NCBI GenBank assembly: GCA_029935295.1
Contig: JAOZKP010000014.1
Span: 1 to 9,068, forward strand
Direction: 5' to 3'
Source of the DNA: a bacterium
GTDB lineage: Bacteria; Desulfobacterota; Anaeroferrophillalia; Anaeroferrophillales; Tharpellaceae
DNA length: 9,068 bases
The notes under the pieces are model-generated. The model had not been told where the DNA came from, ran no database searches, and was given only the letters and a program-made list of their open reading frames with translations. This document shows, one piece after another, positions 1-6,354 of this stretch; positions within the stretch are counted from its first letter, which is position 1, and every line of letters starts with the position of its first letter. The translations under genes and the position numbers were made by a program.

Positions 1-206
1 AGCTACTTGCATTGATTTGTAAGTGGCTGTTTTAGGTTTAAACCGGGGTGAAACTGGGAAGTGTCACACTTGGGGTCAGTTATGCCGGTGCAAGTTTTCC
101 TGCGAAGGTTTTTTACAGGATAGATTGCTTGAGTTCAGCGAGGTCTTTGTGCTAAACCAAGTCATTGAAGCTCTACTTTTTTTTAAGAATAAAAGAAGGT
201 CATAAC
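1..206. other. Noncoding leader upstream of the ATPase/GNAT gene
   Basis: No convincing gene is seen here. The first half contains G-rich repeat-like words (CCGGGGTGAAACTGGG near 43-58, TTGGGGTCAG at 70-79) around a small palindrome. The second half is the 5' leader of the gene starting at 207. A Shine-Dalgarno AAGAAGG at 193-199 serves that gene. I could not identify a strong sigma-70 or sigma-54 promoter, so the operon may start further upstream, outside the window. Confidence 0.6.
50..79. repeat. Palindromic repeat-like element with GGGGTC word
   Basis: AAGTGT-C-ACACTT at 59-71 is a perfect 6-bp inverted repeat around a single C. It is flanked by ACTGGG on the left and GGGGTCAG on the right. 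Similar AACTGGGGTC words recur at 6127-6136 and 6334-6343. From memory, such words are common in REP-like elements and remnants linked to Y1-type (RAYT) transposases in Desulfobacterota, but no transposase gene lies beside this one. Confidence 0.35.
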
Positions 207-1733
207 ATGAGTGATTTGAACTCCGCCAGGCTCGAGTTATCATTGCCGGGCAATATTAGTTTTCTCGAAACTGCTCTCTCTTATATTGTCAATTGTGCAA
301 AAGTATTCGGTTTATCGAAAAAAGAATTATCACAAATTCAGCTTGCAGCAGAAGAGGCTTTGATCAACATAATAAATAATTCCTTAAACAATGACCCAAA
401 TGAAATATACACAATAATCTGTCGCTGGCTGCCCACCAGAATGGAAGTGGTGATCCGCGATAAAGGTATGCCGTTCTCTCCTGCCGAAATCCCGGACTAC
501 AACCCAGAAGCCCTTGCAGATCTGGACAACATGGAGGGTTTGAGTATGTATTTACTTAAACATTCTGTTGATGAAGTGCATTTTCGTAACCGTGGTCGTG
601 ATGGTAAAGAGACTGTACTTGTGAAAAATATTGAGGCCCAACGTATTGATAATATCATCAGAGAAGAGGTCGCCACTGAGGAGACCAAAAGGAATATTGA
701 GGATAACCGGAGAACCGTCTCTATTACCGAGTGGCACTTGCGCTCTTTTCGCCCCGGTGATGCCTTAGAGATATCTCGTTGCGCCTTTCAAGCCTACGGT
801 TACTCCTACGAAACGTACATTTACTATCCCGAAAGAATAACCGAGATGAACCAACAAGGTGAGCTCAAATCCGTGGTAGCCGTAGATCAGAATGAAAACC
901 TTCTCGCCCACATTGCCCTTAAATTTTATCACCCGAATGACCCGATAGCCGAAATTGGTGTAGCCTTTGTTAAGCCTGCGGGCAGATGTCTGAACATATT
1001 CAGCAAACTCTGTTTAGATGCCTACAGCAAGGCTCAAAAGCAAGGATTACAAGGGCTCTACGGCCGGGCTGTAACCAGCCACCCACTCTCCCAGAAGAAG
1101 CTGATTGATGATAATTTCATCAACTGTGGAGTCCTCCTTGGACTCTTTCCTGCAGATGTGGATTTCAAAGAACTTACAGGAAAAGTAGTCCAGAAAGAGA
1201 GTGCTCTTTTGATGTTTTTACCCCTGAAATCTCCAATCAAAACAATCTATCCACCCAAAAAACATGCCGAAATAGTCGATGAAATATTTGCAAATGGCTC
1301 AATTAAGGTTGTAACCGGAGATTCAAGCAAGGTAAAATCTGATAACAACACAGCGGCGACCGACACACAGGATAAGCTTAAACTCAGTCATAGCCGGATG
1401 GAAGTATTCAACACCGCAGATATTATTTGTTATTCAAGCGATCTTAAAATAGTTGATGATGTCCTCTCGGCCAAAAAAAGCTTATGTCTTGAGCGCACTG
1501 ATGTTTTATACCTTTTCCTTGATCTTGAAAATCCGGGTTGCCCAAAGCTTGCTCAAGCCTGCGAAGAACTCGGATTTTTCTTTTCCGGAGTGCTTCCCTA
1601 CGGCCTTCATGGCCGCCACGCGCTAATATTGCAGTACCTGAATAATCTTGCCATCGATTATGATAAAATTAAACTCCATGCACCTTTTGCTCAGAAACTT
1701 TTGCTCTATATAAAAAACTGCGAACAATGCTAA
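207..1733 (+). CDS. RsbW-like ATPase domain fused to GNAT-like domain (508 aa)
   Basis: This is a probable regulatory or protein-modifying multidomain protein, soluble, with no signal peptide or membrane segment. Residues about 8-140 form a HATPase_c_2 (anti-sigma factor/serine kinase) domain: the N box has E50 and N54 in EEALINIINNS, the G1 box is D85-K-G87-MPF, and the G2 region is EGLSMYLLKHSVDE at 110-123. The first glycine of the usual GxGL is replaced by Met109. A polar linker (141-170) leads to a GNAT-like domain (about 171-335), with a motif-A-like VAFVKPAGRCLNIFSKL at 252-268 that lacks the full (Q/R)xxGxG/A signature. After a low-complexity stretch (about 378-395), residues 400-508 may be a second degenerate GNAT-like fold ending in LILQYLNN. 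ATG 207 is chosen over ATG 165 because AAGAAGG lies 7 nt upstream. It is first in a run with the ThiF-like and carboxyltransferase genes; the gap to the next gene is 27 nt. The target is unknown. Confidence 0.82.
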   Translation: MSDLNSARLELSLPGNISFLETALSYIVNCAKVFGLSKKELSQIQLAAEEALINIINNSLNNDPNEIYTIICRWLPTRMEVVIRDKGMPFSPAEIPDYNPEALADLDNMEGLSMYLLKHSVDEVHFRNRGRDGKETVLVKNIEAQRIDNIIREEVATEETKRNIEDNRRTVSITEWHLRSFRPGDALEISRCAFQAYGYSYETYIYYPERITEMNQQGELKSVVAVDQNENLLAHIALKFYHPNDPIAEIGVAFVKPAGRCLNIFSKLCLDAYSKAQKQGLQGLYGRAVTSHPLSQKKLIDDNFINCGVLLGLFPADVDFKELTGKVVQKESALLMFLPLKSPIKTIYPPKKHAEIVDEIFANGSIKVVTGDSSKVKSDNNTAATDTQDKLKLSHSRMEVFNTADIICYSSDLKIVDDVLSAKKSLCLERTDVLYLFLDLENPGCPKLAQACEELGFFFSGVLPYGLHGRHALILQYLNNLAIDYDKIKLHAPFAQKLLLYIKNCEQC

Positions 1734-1760
1734 TATGAGCGACATCAAGAGGATACTATT

Positions 1761-2579
1761 ATGAATTACGATGAAATTTATCAACGGAATCTCGGACTTT
1801 TCACTAAAGATGAACAAAACAGGTTGAAAAATGCCAAAGTCGCTGTTGCAGGTGTCGGCGGGGTCGGCAGTTATCAAGCCGTGGCCTTGGCTAGATTGGG
1901 TGTTGGTGAACTCTCAATTATGGACCCGGGTATCTTTGATGAGCCTGATATGAATCGTCAATATGGGGCTCTGAGTTCAACTATAGGTATAAACAAAGCC
2001 GAAGCCACAGCTCCGATATTGATGGATATAAACCCCGGCCTGAAACTTAATATCAGAACTGAAGCGGCAGATACCGTCGCTCAAGTTGATGAATTTATTG
2101 CCGGAGCGGCGCTGGTAATTGATGCTATAGATTATGCCGGTTTCAGGCCTAAACAACTTCTCCATGAACGGGCGAGAAAACAGGGAATGTATATCCTTTC
2201 GGGACCGATTCCCGGTTTCGGTGCTTCTTTACAGATTTTTTCACCTACCGGCATGACTGTAGAAGAGTATTATGGAGCCCCGGAAAACAGGGGCGAGTGG
2301 GATAGTTTCAGGATTCCGATTACCAGAATTGCACCTCCAGATGCCATTCCTCAGGTTTTATATGATTTTGAACATGAAAAGATCGCCTACCTTTCAAGTA
2401 ACGGTGCCTCAGCCCAGTTAGTCGGCGGCCTTCTCGGTATGGAAGCAGCCCTGATGATTACGGGAAAAAGATCTGAAAAAGATCTAATAACGGTGCCGGA
2501 AATGGTTTATATCGATCTTATGCAGAGAGAATTTACCGTCTACAACCCCCTTGAGCTAGTGCCTCATTCAAAGGATTGA
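1761..2579 (+). CDS. ThiF/MoeB-type E1-like adenylyltransferase without cysteine
   Basis: This 272-aa E1-like protein is expected to adenylate a carboxylate using ATP, as ThiF, MoeB and MccB do. The Rossmann ATP loop GVGGVG is at residues 31-36. D55 ends the second strand, MNRQYGA (64-70) matches the family's NxNRQ arginine motif, K79 lies in GINKAEA, and D124 in DAIDY matches the catalytic Asp of the DxxDN motif. The protein has no cysteine at all, so it has neither the two CxxC zinc sites of MoeB/ThiF nor a catalytic cysteine. It may therefore stop at adenylation or pass the adenylate to a partner. Full length, with AGAGGA at 1748-1753 preceding ATG 1761. It lies 27 nt after the ATPase/GNAT gene and 2 nt before the carboxyltransferase gene, suggesting co-translation. 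No ubiquitin-like ThiS/MoaD partner is in the window, and the substrate cannot be assigned. Confidence 0.85.
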   Translation: MNYDEIYQRNLGLFTKDEQNRLKNAKVAVAGVGGVGSYQAVALARLGVGELSIMDPGIFDEPDMNRQYGALSSTIGINKAEATAPILMDINPGLKLNIRTEAADTVAQVDEFIAGAALVIDAIDYAGFRPKQLLHERARKQGMYILSGPIPGFGASLQIFSPTGMTVEEYYGAPENRGEWDSFRIPITRIAPPDAIPQVLYDFEHEKIAYLSSNGASAQLVGGLLGMEAALMITGKRSEKDLITVPEMVYIDLMQREFTVYNPLELVPHSKD

Positions 2580-2581
2580 CT

Positions 2582-4009
2582 ATGCAGTTAAAAGCATTGC
2601 AACGCATTCAAGCACTTTTAGATGATAAGTCATTTAATGAATTTAAAGCCGAATCTATCACCGGCTATGTAACCGGTAGTGGCCGGATCGCTGGCCGCAA
2701 GGTTTACATTTCAGCTATCGTCTCTGAAAAGATGCCCCCAAATGTTTTTGCAGGGTTCCAACATCACTTAAACCTGCTCGAAGAGGCTTTGAAAAATCCG
2801 GCCCCGGTAATTCTGATAATGGATATTCCCGGACATCATACCAGTGCCGCGCAAAGCCCGTTTCCACAAAACCCGACCAAACTGCTTGCCGATAAACACG
2901 GTATGGGCCGCTGGTATGCACTTCATGCCCAGTTATCGGGGAAAGTTCCTCAGATATGCGTAGTCTGTGAAAAAATGGGTGCGGCCTTGACTTTTCCAGT
3001 TGCTCTTTGTGATGCGGTAGTCATGCTTGAAAATGCCGGCATGAGTATTGGCCGGCCGGATGTAGTGGAAAAAATTATTGGCGAAAAGGTTGATTATAAA
3101 AAACTTGGCGGCGCAGAAATGCACGCACAAATTTCCGGATCGGTCGATAAGGTTGTCAAAAGCGAAGATGAAGCGTTCATGTTTGTTCGTCACTACCTCT
3201 CTTTTCTCCCGATCGCAAGCGGAGAGGCACTGCCTCTATCTTTAGAGAGAGAACCGGTGATGATATCTCCAACGATTGCCGAGCTTATTCCGGACAACCC
3301 TAATATCACCTTTGATATTCTGTCTGTGATCGCCGCTCTGGTTGATAATAGCGACCCCGAAAATGGGAGTGGCGCTTCCCTTTTGCAGATGCGAGCTGAA
3401 TTTGCAAAAGAGGTTATTACCGGGTTTGCCCGGGTCAACGGTCAACCTGTCGGCATTATTGCCAACAACTCACAATGCAAAGGCGGTGTCTTTTTCCCGG
3501 CCAGTTGTCGTAAGGTCTCGCGTTTTGTTTCTCTTTGTGACTCTTTTGGGCTGCCGTTGGTTTTTCTTGCTGATTCCGCCGGTTTCATGGTGGGTTCCAC
3601 AGTCGAACAGGCGGGTATTATCCGTGAAGCAGCGTTGATGTTGCAAACGATTGCTAATACAAGCGTGGCTAAATTATCGGTTGTTTTGCGAAGAGATTAT
3701 ACTGCCGGTGTCTATGCCATGGCTGGGCCCGGCATGAATCCTGAAAATTTTATTGCTTTACCTACCGCCATAATTTCAATTTACGGAAAAGCTGTAGCCG
3801 ATAAACTCGGCCATGAAGACTCAAATATATGTGAAGCGAAAAACCGTCAAGACATGCTCAATAACGCCTCAGATCTTCAGGAACTACAGAGACAGGGTTT
3901 ACTTGATGAGATTGTCCAAGCAAAAGATTTGAGAGCTAGGATTAAACAATTTTTAGAAGGTAAAAATGACGGTAACTCAGCTTCAGGTAGGCCGGTTTTA
4001 CTGCTGTAG
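2582..4009 (+). CDS. Acyl-CoA carboxylase beta-type carboxyltransferase (475 aa)
   Basis: This belongs to the biotin-dependent carboxyltransferase family (AccD/PccB/MccB; PF01039), which exchanges CO2 between carboxybiotin and an acyl-CoA. Both crotonase-like halves are present. In the N half, TGSGRIAGRKVYISA (about 31-45), SGKVPQICVV (119-128), the oxyanion-type MGAA (132-135) and KKLGGAEMH (173-181) align with family motifs. In the C half, FAxEVITGFARVNGQPVGIIANN, RFVSLCDSFGLPL, ADSAGFMVGSTVEQAGII and AGVYAMAGPGMNP resemble the methylcrotonyl/geranyl-CoA type more than PccB. The usual DSGGAR is replaced by DIPGHH at 81-86, and MGAA replaces the more common GGA. The protein is slightly shorter than typical (500-540 aa). 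ATG 2582 is chosen because AAGGA at 2571-2575 sits 6 nt upstream. No biotin carboxylase or biotin carrier is nearby, so a biotin-independent or divergent role (for example decarboxylation) is possible. Confidence 0.85.
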   Translation: MQLKALQRIQALLDDKSFNEFKAESITGYVTGSGRIAGRKVYISAIVSEKMPPNVFAGFQHHLNLLEEALKNPAPVILIMDIPGHHTSAAQSPFPQNPTKLLADKHGMGRWYALHAQLSGKVPQICVVCEKMGAALTFPVALCDAVVMLENAGMSIGRPDVVEKIIGEKVDYKKLGGAEMHAQISGSVDKVVKSEDEAFMFVRHYLSFLPIASGEALPLSLEREPVMISPTIAELIPDNPNITFDILSVIAALVDNSDPENGSGASLLQMRAEFAKEVITGFARVNGQPVGIIANNSQCKGGVFFPASCRKVSRFVSLCDSFGLPLVFLADSAGFMVGSTVEQAGIIREAALMLQTIANTSVAKLSVVLRRDYTAGVYAMAGPGMNPENFIALPTAIISIYGKAVADKLGHEDSNICEAKNRQDMLNNASDLQELQRQGLLDEIVQAKDLRARIKQFLEGKNDGNSASGRPVLLL

Positions 4010-4016
4010 GAAGGAA

Positions 4017-5321
4017 ATGATAAAAGAAGAGTTCAGAAATAAAATGATTAAACATTTGCCAACCTTCGCCCTCGTCGACTGCAACAACTTCTATGTCTCC
4101 TGTGAGAGGGTATTCAACCCGCAACTCATAGGTAAACCGGTAATCGTTTTATCTAATAACGACGGCTGTGCGGTCGCCAGATCAAATGAGGCTAAAGCTC
4201 TTGGCATTAAAATGGGCGTGCCGGTATTTCAGATAAGAGATACCATAAGGAATAATAACGTTAAAGTTTACTCCTCAAACTATGCCCTCTATGGTGATAT
4301 GTCGAATCGGGTAATGCAGACCCTGACCAGATTTACACCGGAAATGGAAGTTTATTCCATTGATGAAGCCTTTCTTGATCTGTCTAACCTCAATCGAATT
4401 GATCTCAATGATTATGGCCGTAAGATAAAGACCACCGTGGAAAAATGGACTGGTATTCCGGTATCTGTGGGGATGGCCGGCACTAAAACTCTGGCTAAGA
4501 TTGCTAACCGACTGGCCAAATATTCAAAGAAAGCCAATGGCGTATTGGATTTAACTGATGTAAAATATCTAGATAGAGCTCTTGAAATGACTGAGGTCGG
4601 TGATGTTTGGGGTGTCGGTCGCAGATACGCAAAGTTTTTAACATCCAATGGTATTAGCAATGCTCGGCAGCTGCGTGGTGCTGATGATAAATTTATCCAA
4701 AAGAAGATGGGTATAGTTGGTATTCGCCTACTTAATGAGCTGAGGGGGATTTCCTGCTATCCGCTGGAGCAGTCACCGCCGCGTAAACAGTCAACGACTG
4801 TATCCAGAACTTTTAAGCATGGGATAGAGTCGCTTGATGAACTGCATGAGGCCGCAGCCGCCTATGTTTCATCCGGAGCGGAGAAATTAAGAAAAGAGAA
4901 ATTGGTTGCCGGGGTGTTGATCGTCTATGTGATGACCAATCGTTTTCAGGAAGACTATTACTACAACAGCATCTCAACCAATCTTCCCGTTCGTACCAGT
5001 GATACCGCCGAACTAATCGGCTATGCCCGGGACGGCCTCAGAAAAATCTATAAAAAAGGCTGCCAGTATAAAAAAGTAGGCATTTTATTGAATGATCTGG
5101 GCCCGGAGAATGAGATTCAGGCAAGTTTCTTTGATACTGTCGACCGGAGTCGTTCAAAAAAATTGATGAAGGCCATTGATAGTATTAATGGTGATATGGG
5201 TTCCGGAGTCATCCAATATGGATCTGTTGGACTGTCTCATAATCAGAGCTGGAAGACATCTTTTAATCAGAGGTCGGGGTCATATACGACTCATTGGGAT
5301 CAATTGTTGGAAGTGGGGTGA
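4017..5321 (+). CDS. umuC: Y-family DNA polymerase, UmuC type (Pol V catalytic subunit)
   Basis: This is an error-prone translesion polymerase that would act with UmuD' and the beta clamp. It has 434 aa, close to the family length. The first catalytic Asp is D21 in FALVDCNNFYVSCE (17-30). The steric-gate/substrate region SNNDGCAVAR (46-55) is intact, and SIDEA (114-118) supplies the acidic pair D116/E117. The helix-hairpin-helix region with DVWGVGRRYAKFL follows, then the little-finger domain. QASFF at 368-372 matches a clamp-binding QxxxF motif, and the end (GSVGLSHNQSWKT to TTHWDQLLEV) matches the UmuC C-terminal domain. ATG 4017 is chosen because AGGA at 4008-4011 precedes it by 5 nt; ATG 4044 is an alternative giving a more standard N-terminus. 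ATG 3966 would overlap the previous gene and has no support. The gene starts 7 nt after the carboxyltransferase stop. I see no LexA-type operator directly upstream. Confidence 0.94.
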   Translation: MIKEEFRNKMIKHLPTFALVDCNNFYVSCERVFNPQLIGKPVIVLSNNDGCAVARSNEAKALGIKMGVPVFQIRDTIRNNNVKVYSSNYALYGDMSNRVMQTLTRFTPEMEVYSIDEAFLDLSNLNRIDLNDYGRKIKTTVEKWTGIPVSVGMAGTKTLAKIANRLAKYSKKANGVLDLTDVKYLDRALEMTEVGDVWGVGRRYAKFLTSNGISNARQLRGADDKFIQKKMGIVGIRLLNELRGISCYPLEQSPPRKQSTTVSRTFKHGIESLDELHEAAAAYVSSGAEKLRKEKLVAGVLIVYVMTNRFQEDYYYNSISTNLPVRTSDTAELIGYARDGLRKIYKKGCQYKKVGILLNDLGPENEIQASFFDTVDRSRSKKLMKAIDSINGDMGSGVIQYGSVGLSHNQSWKTSFNQRSGSYTTHWDQLLEVG

Positions 5322-5473
5322 ACGGGGATGATTTTAGAAGATCGTAAACAGTTGTAGATTTGATGAAGTATTTATAAAAGGGGTGTAAAAATCACTATTG
5401 TCAGTTGATGAAGCTATTAAAAGACAACATTTTAGCGTAGGAAAATCAATTATTCTTGGCTTCGATGAGAAAT
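5322..5473 (+). other. Intergenic region with imperfect direct repeat and 28-codon frame
   Basis: No established gene is visible. TTGATGAAG occurs twice, at 5360-5368 and 5405-5413, each followed by a similar AT-rich tail (TATTTATAAAAG and CTATTAAAAG). A short frame from TTG 5398 to TGA 5484 encodes 28 residues (SVDEAIKRQHFSVGKS near its start) and overlaps the toxin promoter. It has no good ribosome binding site and may be the tail of a lost gene. No terminator hairpin with a T-tract is seen after umuC. Confidence 0.4.
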
Positions 5474-5474
5474 A

Positions 5475-5507
5475 TAACGCTTGACATTTAACGATAGTCG
5501 TTATAGT
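5475..5507 (+). promoter_or_regulatory. higBA promoter with inverted-repeat operator
   Basis: TTGACA at 5481-5486 is a consensus -35 box, and TATAGT at 5502-5507 is a good -10 box at the short spacing of 15 nt. Between them TAACGA-TAG-TCGTTA (5489-5503) is a perfect 6-bp inverted repeat, and an extra TAACG half-site lies at 5475-5479. HigA-family antitoxins bind inverted repeats in their own promoters, so this is the likely autoregulatory operator. The toxin ATG lies only 7 nt after the -10 box. Confidence 0.65.
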
Positions 5508-5514
5508 TTTAATT

Positions 5515-5790
5515 ATGATAAAGAATTTTAAATGCAAGCACACTAAAGCTCTTTACGAAGGAAAAAGCTCCAAACAATTTAGAGCTTTTCAAGTACAAGC
5601 AGAACGTAAACTCCAAATGCTTGATAGTGTAGTCGAATTACTTGATTTACGATCTCCACCGGGCAACAGACTGGAAAAGTTGGAGGGAGACAGACAAGGA
5701 CAGCATAGTATAAGAATCAACAAACAATGGCGTGTATGCTTTGTATGGTCTGACGAGCCTTGCGACGTAGAAATAACAGATTATCACTAA
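5515..5790 (+). CDS. higB: HigB/GraT-type RelE-family toxin
   Basis: This 91-aa RelE/ParE-superfamily toxin is expected to cleave mRNA on the ribosome. It has the family pattern MIKNFKCKHTKALYEG at the N-terminus, AERKLQMLD, the LxxPPGNRLEKLEGDR segment, QHSIRINKQWRVCFVW and a C-terminal DVEITDYH. The length is normal and no residue of these motifs is lost, so the toxin appears intact. There is no Shine-Dalgarno site before ATG 5515, and the -10 box ends 7 nt upstream, so the mRNA would begin at or within a few bases of the start codon. It lies 13 nt upstream of the antitoxin gene, giving the toxin-first order typical of higBA. Confidence 0.93.
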   Translation: MIKNFKCKHTKALYEGKSSKQFRAFQVQAERKLQMLDSVVELLDLRSPPGNRLEKLEGDRQGQHSIRINKQWRVCFVWSDEPCDVEITDYH

Positions 5791-5803
5791 GAAGGAGAAG
5801 ATT

Positions 5804-6103
5804 ATGAATAATATGCGACCAATCCACCCCGGCGAAATCATCAAAGAAGAGTACCTTGAACCATTGAATATGAGTGTTAATGCTTTGGCTATAGCTCTGC
5901 GAGTTCCAGCGCCCAGAATTAATGATATTGTAAGACAAAAACGTGGTATCAGCATAGATACCGCTATGAGGCTAGCTAGATATTTCAATACCACTGCGCA
6001 ATTCTGGATGAACTTACAAATCAGTTATGACCTTAAAATTGCCAGACAAAATATGACAAAAATTGAGAATGAAATTATCCCCTTGCAAACGGCTGCCGCC
6101 TAA
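5804..6103 (+). CDS. higA: HigA-type XRE antitoxin
   Basis: This 99-aa antitoxin of the HigA/GraA family binds and neutralises the toxin and represses the operon. It opens with the diagnostic RPIHPGEIIKEEYLEPL, followed by a helix-turn-helix (LAIALRVPAPRINDIVRQKRG, roughly residues 28-48) and the family's DTAMRLARYFNTTAQFWMNLQ segment. The C-terminal tail DLKIARQNMTKIENEIIPL is also typical. A strong AAGGAG (5792-5797) sits 6 nt before ATG 5804, in contrast to the toxin, which favours antitoxin excess. The gene is complete. Confidence 0.94.
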   Translation: MNNMRPIHPGEIIKEEYLEPLNMSVNALAIALRVPAPRINDIVRQKRGISIDTAMRLARYFNTTAQFWMNLQISYDLKIARQNMTKIENEIIPLQTAAA

Positions 6104-6354
6104 TTATCTCACCCTTCTTAAGTGGGAACTGGGGTCAAATCTTTATCCTTGACATGGTGATTGTTGGCAACTTCAAAATTTGGTGATTTTTGAGAAAGCC
6201 GCAATCATTGCTTTGCCCACTGCAACGGGGTCGCAGCTTTACAAATGGCGGGTTAAGATTTGGATTTCACGCGGACATTTCGGCCGCTATTTATAAAGCA
6301 ACAACCCCAATCGAGGTGTTACGGGTGGGGGTTAACTGGGGTCGTAAAATTAAA
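6104..6354. repeat. Repeat-like noncoding segment with AACTGGGGTC direct repeats
   Basis: No gene is seen. AACTGGGGTC occurs at 6127-6136 and again at 6334-6343 in the same orientation, bracketing about 200 bp. A related ACGGGGTC is at 6225-6232. The first copy continues into AAATCTTTATCCTTGACA (6137-6154), a string I recall from REP-like or MITE-like repeats near Y1 transposases in Desulfobacterota. The stretch may be a remnant mobile element. It lies between the convergent higBA and HD genes. Confidence 0.4.
6303..6333. repeat. Inverted repeat between convergent genes
   Basis: AACCCC (6303-6308) and GGGGTT (6328-6333) form a perfect 6-bp stem with a 19-nt loop. It lies 22 bp beyond the 3' end of the HD gene, between that gene and higBA. 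It lacks a T-tract on either strand, so I do not call it an intrinsic terminator. It may belong to the surrounding repeat element. Confidence 0.3.

Noticed and set aside
96..120. Terminator-like CCT-GCGA-AGG-T6 near the window start
   Set aside because: The stem is only three base pairs, and TCCTG/CAGGA across it is equally weak.
23..205. 60-codon open frame at the window start
   Set aside because: It spans a palindromic repeat and the leader of the next gene, with no ribosome binding site or domain signature.
2576..2581. TTG start codon for the carboxyltransferase overlapping the ThiF-like stop
   Set aside because: The ribosome binding site AAGGA ends at 2575, directly against TTG, but is correctly spaced from ATG 2582.
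3966..4016. ATG 3966 as the umuC start
   Set aside because: It would overlap the carboxyltransferase by 44 nt and add 17 residues absent from UmuC proteins; ATG 4017 has AGGA at a suitable distance.
5647..5994. 115-codon open frame on the minus strand
   Set aside because: It is antisense to the higB-higA junction, whose products are both clearly recognised.
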